Positions 58,038 through 64,000 of a DNA stretch of 64,000 bases are shown piece by piece (position 1 is the first letter of the stretch; each line of letters opens with the position of its first letter). The stretch covers positions 106,782,609 through 106,846,608 of the forward strand of contig CM077151.1 of the NCBI GenBank assembly GCA_039583875.1, read 5' to 3'. A program made the translations under genes and the position numbers. The DNA comes from Platanthera guangdongensis. Its lineage: Eukaryota > Streptophyta > Magnoliopsida > Asparagales > Orchidaceae. The notes beneath the pieces are model-generated. The model was given only the letters and a program-made list of their open reading frames with translations. It was not told where the DNA came from and searched no databases.

Positions 58038-60883
58038 ATGGCTCCCAAGCTGGAAGAGAACGTTAACGAAGGCTATGAACTGGTTCGTGGCGCATTCGAT
58101 GATGGCGATCACGAAATAAAATCTGTGGTAACCCTAGTCACCGATTCCGGATTGGAGTACTTGGTTTCTGAACCAACTAAAATATGGAAGAAGGAAGTTC
58201 TTGAATTCCTAACGGGAGCGTCTGTAGATGACTCAGGCTACAGAATCAAATCAAGGGTGCATGGCACCAAGGTCAAGATTACACCCAAATCTCTAAGAAA
58301 GGTACTTCAGCTACCTAAAGTTCAGGAAGAAGAGGAAGTGACAACATCTAAGACCAGGGAAGCACTTACCTGGTGTGGACTAGATCCTAAGCTAAAGATA
58401 GGATCAGTATTCAACAGGAGAGGAATGAATACTCAAGGAAAATTCTTGTCAGAAATTGTGGGTAAGTAATACTCAGTAAGACTGGAGGGCATGACAGGGT
58501 GTCAGCCTCCATGTTCAGTGTTATGACCAGAATCATTTTCAACCTTAAAACAGACTGGTCAATGGTTGTGTTTGAGAAAGTTAAGGAAAGTCTAAAGAAG
58601 CCCAATCTGGGCAGGATACTAAGTCTCTACCTGGCTGGTACAATACCAGAGGTCATGAGCAATGCTGCTGGTACTAAAATCAATCATATGAGAAGAATGG
58701 ATATGAGGATCCTTTCAAGATGGGAAAGAGTGTTGTCTAAGGAAGTTCCTACTCCAGAGAAGCAAGTTTCTAAGAAGGATTCCCCTCCAAAGAAGAAGAG
58801 GAAGATAGCTGCTGTGACTCAGGAGTCCTCCAGCAGCTCAGGTAGTGAAGAACAGGTTGTTTTCACACCTGATAGTCCAATAGATGTGGCTGCAGAGAAG
58901 TCACCTGCTCCTCGAGAGCCAGCAGAAATCCAGGGGGAGCTGCCTACAGCTAGCCCCATGAATAAGGATTCCAGACAGGGGGAGCCTCCAGCTGAAGAAC
59001 ATCCCTCTACACTGGAGAGTGAGCAAGCTACAGTAATCATCCAAGAGGTACTGTCTGACCTCAATACTTTAGATTTTTCTATAATAGATTCTGATTTGTC
59101 TGATGTCCATCAGCAAACTCAGCAAGCAAATCAACTACCAGATGTTGTTCTCCAAGACACATCAGTAGTACAAGAAGTTGTTCCTGATAAAGTAGTTGAT
59201 GAACCCAGTACTTCTCCTGCACAGTCTCCAGCTGAATACACAATGGAAGATCTATTTCTTAATTTAGATCAAGAGGACTTTGACATGGATAAAGTTGCTG
59301 CTGCTGAAGAGAAGGGTGCTGCTACTGAGGGGGAGAACATGGAAGTTGTGGAAGAGCCTATTAGGCTGGAAACTGAGCAAGCACCTGGTGTGCAGACTGA
59401 CAAACCCTCAAGCCCTAAGGATAGGGTGAATATAGCAAGTACTTCAGAGTCTGAGGATGATGAGACTGAACAAGCTAAAAAGAAGAAATTCTTTGTATTC
59501 AAAAGAAGGAGTCAGAGCTACAAGAAGGCTCTACAAACTGTTGCTCAACACTCCTTAGTCCAACAAGCTCCATCAACTGATTACAGTGGGTTAATAGTGG
59601 CAATGCAAGTTAAGCTGGATGAGCACAGGAGGGCTATAGAGACATATATTGATGAAGGCCACAAGTCTTTACAGTTTGATTTAGCTCAAGATATCAAGTC
59701 AATCAGGTTTGAGATGAACCAGAATAAGAAAGAAATGACTGAATGTTTCTACAAAGGTGGAAATGCAGTGGTATTCCTGGCTAAACATCAAGAACAAATT
59801 AAGACTCAAGTAGATGATATAGCACTAAAGCAAGGCTATGTGCTGGAGAATCAACTACGAATGAATGATAATTTGACTGCATCCCACAATGCAATAGTCA
59901 CTGAACTGAAGAGTAAGTCTGCTGAACCTTCAACATCATCTGCTGCTGCCAAAGCTGAATTTGATAAAGTATTTCAAGAAGAAATTGCTGCTGTCAAGAC
60001 TGCCATTAAAGATTCACAGAAGGTCATTTCTGAACAGCTTACTAAGCTTAGACCTTATTTTAAGGAAGGAATCAGGTACTTGGACAGTCAGATTAGATTC
60101 CAAAAGGATGATGTAAGAGATCATGTAGAACAAGAAGTCATAAAGGGGGAGAGAGTGTTAGTCAAGGCCAGTTCTGAGCATGCAAAATGGATTTCAAATT
60201 CAATCAGGGCTACACTTGGATATCCTCCCCTGTGTGATGACAATGAAGTTGCTGAATCTGGACTGAACCCTGCCTATTTTGGAGGTGAGCCACAAGAAGT
60301 AGCTCAAGTCATTTATCCACCTCCAGATTTTGAAATGATTCATGCAGAGGTGAGCACTATGTATAGCCCATCTGGGGGCAAGGACAATGTCCATTTAGAA
60401 AAGGTTACTCAACCTATTACAGCAGCTATGCAAGAGGCTATGGACAAAGAAGAAGAGACAAGGCTGTCAAAGAAGAAGTTCAGGGAACTGGCTGAGCAAA
60501 AACCAGATTTTGAACAGTGGAGCCCTACTTCTAGGAACATCATTCTCACAGCCTGGAAAGCAGCCAAGGACAATGCACATGAGAGGAACAAGTGGTTCTC
60601 AGAAGCTGAATGGAGGAAGCATGAGATCAGGCAGGAAGCTATTGTCCAGTATAGAAGGAAGGCTAAGTTAGGAAAGCTACCTCCTACAGCTGTGGAGCCT
60701 AGCAAGTACTTTCCTAAGCCCTATCATTATTTTGAGAGGCAGAAAATCAAGGCTGAAGAACTAAAGAAGAAGGACTCCAAAGGAAAGAAGATTGCTGATA
60801 CTGAGCCTGCTGCTGCTGCTGCTGTAAAAGCCAAAGTGCAAGCTGGGAAAGGCATAGTTATAAAAGAACCTGATCAGAATTAG
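58038..60883 (+). pseudogene. env-like (third) ORF of C1, one frameshift
   Basis: First part 58038-58469 begins MAPKLEENVNEGYELVRGAF. It resembles the N-terminal domain of plant retroelement third ORFs (often annotated as putative plant transposon protein): VTDSGLEYLVSEPTKIWKKE, VKITPKSLRKVLQLP. A one-base deletion near 58463 shifts the frame, and homology-like sequence continues (VILSKTGGHDRV, then MTRIIFNLKTDWSM). The rest is acidic and Ser/Pro-rich, then coiled-coil-like (about 59600-60200), with a Lys-rich tail. PPKKKRK at 58784-58804 looks like a nuclear localisation signal. No signal peptide or transmembrane segment is seen, so an envelope role is doubtful. What the protein does is unknown. 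Confidence 0.85.
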
Positions 60884-61181
60884 ACTAAGATTAGACTGAA
60901 AATGTTGTAATCTGTTACATCTGAACATTTTTGTAAATCATTGACAATGTATTAAACACAATGTTTGAACAGTTTTTGATAAATATATTTCATGATTGTT
61001 CAGTAGAATGTGACTAATTCTTGTTTGTTTTGTAATGCTGAATGAGTATACATGTGTGCTTTATTACATGTTTACGTTTACTCTGTTGATATATACCTGC
61101 TTTACATCATTCTCTAATTTTTAATTTTGAGTGGTGTATATCATTGACTAAGGGTTATGACTTCTCCAAATAGGGGGAGAT
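60884..61181 (+). other. 3' untranslated part and polypurine tract of C1
   Basis: AT-rich, no coding frame. AAATAGGGGGAGAT at 61168-61181 is the polypurine tract, directly before the LTR. Confidence 0.88.
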
Positions 61182-63409
61182 TGTTGGGTACATTGGTCAA
61201 ATGTACCTGATTTGAAGAAGCCTCACCTAACTCAATGATATACATCATAATGTATTTGATGATTGTTTGAGTTACTTGTGCAGGTTAGGTATTCACTGGA
61301 CTGAAGCTAAAAGTTTCTAAGTCCATGTGTCGACACCTAGAGGGAAAGTGTCGACACTTGAGAAAGCTTGTGTCGACACCCAGACAAGCAGTGTCGACAC
61401 TTGAAGTCATTGTGTCAACACCTGGGATGAAGAGTCGACACCAGACAGAAAGTGTCTACACTTGGAGCTGTGTCGACACTCAGTGAAGAAGTATGCAGAA
61501 AAGCTGTGTCGACACTTAGCAGAAGTGTCGACACCTAGAAGAGCTGAGTCTACATCAAAAAGTGACGACACTTGGAGTTGTGTCGACACTCAGCAAAATT
61601 CTGCAGAGACTAAGGACAAGTGTCGACACTCAACACAATGTGTCGACACTCAATCAGCAGAGTCAACATATGAAGAATGTGTCGACACTCAGCACAATGT
61701 GTCGACACACAAACAAAAGAATCAGTAATTGAAGTAAGTGTCGACACTCAACACAATGTGTCGACACTAGGCAGAAGAGTCAACACTTGAAGAAAGTGTC
61801 GACACCCAGCACAATGTGTCGACACTTAGTTAAAGAGTCTACACTTGAAGAAAGTGTCGACACAAGGAGCTGTGTCGACACTTAGCAAAGAACAGAAAAG
61901 TTTACAAAATATTCTAAGTACAAGTGTCGACACTAAGGGAATGTGTCGACACTCAGCTGAAGAAATAAAATTGAAGACTTGTGTCGACACCAAGAAGCAG
62001 TGTCGACACTTGACAGTTTCAACACATGAAGATGTGTCGACACAAAGGAGATGTGTCGACACTTAGAAGAATACAGTTAAAGAATGAAGATCAAGTACTT
62101 GTGTCGACACTTAATTTCAGTGTCGACACTTGAAGAAGTATCTGTGTCGAGACATACAAGGAATTGTGTCGACACCTTGTAGACTTGTGTCGATACTTAC
62201 ACAACATGTGTCGACACTTGGTCTATAAGTGTCGACACTTAAGAACAGAAAGTCTCGACACTATCTGATAGTTAGAGAATTTCAAGAAGTGACTGGTTGA
62301 CATGACAGCTGCCGATCCAGCCGGTCTACAGCAACTGTCAGAGAAATCAGAAGTCTGTTATGAACCGGACCAGCCGGTTACCATGAAGGAAGCCTATAAA
62401 TAGGCACCCATAGTCTACAGAAACGGATTGATTGTTGTTGTTACAAGTAGTTGTCAAGAATACTTAAAGTGGTTGATCAGATTCTTCAAGTAATCAGGAA
62501 AGTGAGGAAGCCTATAAATAGGCACCCATAGTCTACAGAAACGGATTGATTGTTGTTTTTACAAGTAGTTGTCAAGAATACTTAAAGTGGTTGATCAGAT
62601 TCTTCAAGTAATCAGGAAAGTGATACACAGAGGATCAACACAAGAAGATCTGGCAGTCCAACTGCAGATCTAAGAAGTTGGAGAGAGAAAGCTCCAATCA
62701 AGAATTCAGTCTTTGGAACTAAGGCTGAGAAGAAGGATTCAGAATCATCTGGATCTCAAGAAGTAGAGGTCAAGGATCAACTGCAGAAGATTCAGACTAA
62801 TTCAGTTCTAACTCAAGAAGCTTTGAAGGAAGCTAAGTTAGTTTGGATCTAACTGAGTTCTTCCAAGAACTCTTTAAGAAACTCTCAACTTCTCTCTTAT
62901 TTTCTGAGTTGTAGAGTTAGCTATTGTATTTTCTATTTTAACTTGTAGGATCCATTGGATCTGAGAGAATTGTAAGCCTATATTATAAAGGCTGAGGGTA
63001 GGGCTTGGTTGCCTGAGTGTAGGAGTTGAAGAACTCTGAGTGTAGGCCTTAATTGGCTGAGTGTAGGCCTGGGTGGCTGAGTGTAGGCCTTGGTGGCTGA
63101 GTGTAAGGCTTTGGGCCTGAGGTGTAGGAACCTAGTTGGGTTCTGAGATAGTGGAGAAGATTGGCCGAATCTAGTACACTTCTAGATAGGCGAAGGGGGA
63201 AAGTGGATGTACCCAAAGATTGGGGAACCACTATAAATTAGTGTGTCTGCTATGCTGTGCTGTGCTGTGGATTAACTGTTTATATTCTGTGATTGCTGTT
63301 AACTGTAGAATTCTGTGAAATAACTGTTGAGCTGCCAACAAAGTTTGAAACAGGTTTAGGTCACCTATTCACCCCCCCCCCCCTAGGTGTTTAGGTACCA
63401 TAACTTTCA
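61182..63409 (+). repeat. 3' LTR of C1 (2228 bp)
   Basis: As the 5' LTR, with scattered substitutions (several at the CG of the decamer), a 118-bp tandem duplication and a longer TGCTG run near 63255. The decamer array is at 61326-62248. Confidence 0.97.
62388..62623 (+). repeat. 118-bp tandem duplication of the core promoter in the C1 3' LTR
   Basis: Units 62388-62505 and 62506-62623 differ by one base. Each contains the TATA box (62395 and 62513) and the following 110 bp. The 5' LTR has a single copy. Confidence 0.95.
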
Positions 63410-63414
63410 AACAT

Positions 63415-64000
63415 GGAGCATCACAGTCAAGAAGAAAACAAGCTAATAAGCATGGTAATAACTTCATGAGGCTTAGGCCTTTTCGGCCGGCGCACTTGCT
63501 CCCGCTTGCGATCCTTGCCCCATAAAAATTTGTAGTAACGTAGGTCAGCAAAGGCTAACCTCTACTGTATAACCAACACATCTCCTCTCGGCCGCCCCTA
63601 ATGGACCACGGGGTACACCTCCAACCTGCAAGTCAGCACTTTGTATGTCATATACATAAACATGTAAAGCTTTAAAAACAGGTTTGGATGTCTCAAACAA
63701 CATACACGTTTTCTATGTTGAACATATAATTAAAGGGGCCTACTATGCAGCATGTATGCAAACTCGGGCTTCACCCAAGGCACCCTATCGCGTATGCATC
63801 TAGCACATCATCATAACATAACAACTGGGTACTTCCAATTTCCCCATCGACGTCAAGCTGCAAACAAAAAGGATACTGCAATTCCCCTAACGGCATACAA
63901 ACCGCCACATGGAAATCTTGCCAAGGCCCCACCCGCTCGTGGGTCTTAGACCCGGGCTTGCCTGCAAACTCTGACTTCTCACGTCAGGATTCCATCTCAC
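63415..64000 (-). repeat. 5' LTR of G4, right piece (to window end)
   Basis: Continues the G4 LTR after C1 and corresponds to the 3' LTR from about 39105 on. It has a short extra segment near 63585-63615. The remainder is beyond the window. Confidence 0.9.

Larger units (their letters stand above)
50093..63409 (+). mobile_element. C1: full-length SIRE/Maximus-like copia with env-like ORF
   Basis: LTRs 50093-52194 and 61182-63409, termini TGTTGGG and CTTTCA, target duplication AACAT (50088-50092, 63410-63414). Order: PBS, gag, pol (PR-IN-RT-RH, the copia order), palindrome array with TATA box, env-like ORF, polypurine tract. The LTRs show about 20 differences by eye in 2.1 kb, plus a 118-bp duplication in the 3' copy. 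One extra stop in gag and a frameshift each in pol and env-like make this copy defective, yet it is among the youngest here. Confidence 0.97.
38802..64000 (-). mobile_element. G4: Tekay-like gypsy (minus strand), right end outside window
   Basis: 3' LTR at 38802-40903, then in reverse the polypurine tract, chromodomain, integrase, RNase H, RT, protease, gag and PBS (49777), and the 5' LTR from 49792. That LTR is interrupted by C1 and continues at 63415 to the window end. LTR termini are TGTAACACC and GGTGTTACA. Without G5 the internal part is only about 4.3 kb. Many frameshifts and stops are present, and the gag N-terminus and zinc knuckle appear deleted. Confidence 0.92.

Noticed and set aside
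58460..58498. GGGTAAGTAA in the env-like ORF as a real 5' splice site
   Set aside because: A good donor match, but domain-like coding sequence resumes immediately in the other frame, so a one-base deletion explains the break more simply.
1..64000. tRNA, rRNA or host protein genes
   Set aside because: No cloverleaf, rRNA-like block or spliced host gene structure was recognised. All tRNA-like words are primer-binding sites.

Overview
This window looks like heterochromatic DNA from a flowering plant with a repeat-rich genome. I see no host gene that I can support. Almost every base belongs to LTR retrotransposons: Ty3/gypsy chromoviruses of Tekay/Del type and of CRM type, and Ty1/copia elements of SIRE/Maximus type. 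The plant origin follows from primer-binding sites matching initiator-Met tRNA (TGGTATCAGAG), plant-specific clades, chromodomain-bearing integrases and a SIRE-type env-like ORF. The species cannot be read from the sequence. I label the elements G1-G7 (gypsy), C1-C4 (copia) and S1 (solo LTR).

Layout. 1-12131: G1, a Tekay-like element (+) whose 5' LTR starts before the window. Its pol gene is split by C3 (5570-7565), a single copia LTR plus a PBS-like tail, flanked by a 78-bp direct duplication. 12132-12637: a gag fragment of another gypsy element (G7, minus). 12638-13893 and 31713-33122: two pieces of one minus-strand Tekay-type LTR (G6), split by C2. 13894-31707: C2, a minus-strand SIRE-like copia that has lost nearly all of pol (target duplication CTATA). 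Inside C2 lie G2 (19921-27108), a CRM-like element with duplication GAAGC, and S1 (29903-31008), a solo CRM-like LTR with duplication CTTCT. 33123-37640: 5' LTR and start of gag of G3 (+). 37667-38801: a copia LTR fragment (C4). 38802 to beyond the window end: G4, a minus-strand Tekay-like element. It contains G5 (42640-47268; CRM-like, gag but no pol; duplication GAATC) and C1 (50093-63409; a full-length SIRE-like copia with gag, pol and env-like ORFs; duplication AACAT).

The nesting gives a relative order of insertion: G7 is older than G1 and G6; G6 is older than C2 and G3; C2 is older than G2 and S1; G3 is older than C4, then G4, then C1 and G5. None of the coding regions is fully open. 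All carry stops or frameshifts, although the LTR pairs of C1, G1, G2 and G5 are still very similar.

Most notable signals. (1) Several unrelated LTRs carry arrays of short palindromes, many with a TCGA core. The same decamer GTGTCGACAC occurs in the gypsy G1 LTR and in the copia C1 and C3 LTRs. (2) In C1 the same decamer array plus a TATA box also sits between pol and the env-like ORF and looks like an internal promoter. (3) The leaders of G1 and G3 each hold three stem-loops with one invariant 12-nt loop and changing, mostly compensating arms. (4) C3 has the composition expected of a captured plus-strand strong-stop cDNA. (5) G5 lacks pol and carries about 0.8 kb of unidentified sequence in its place.
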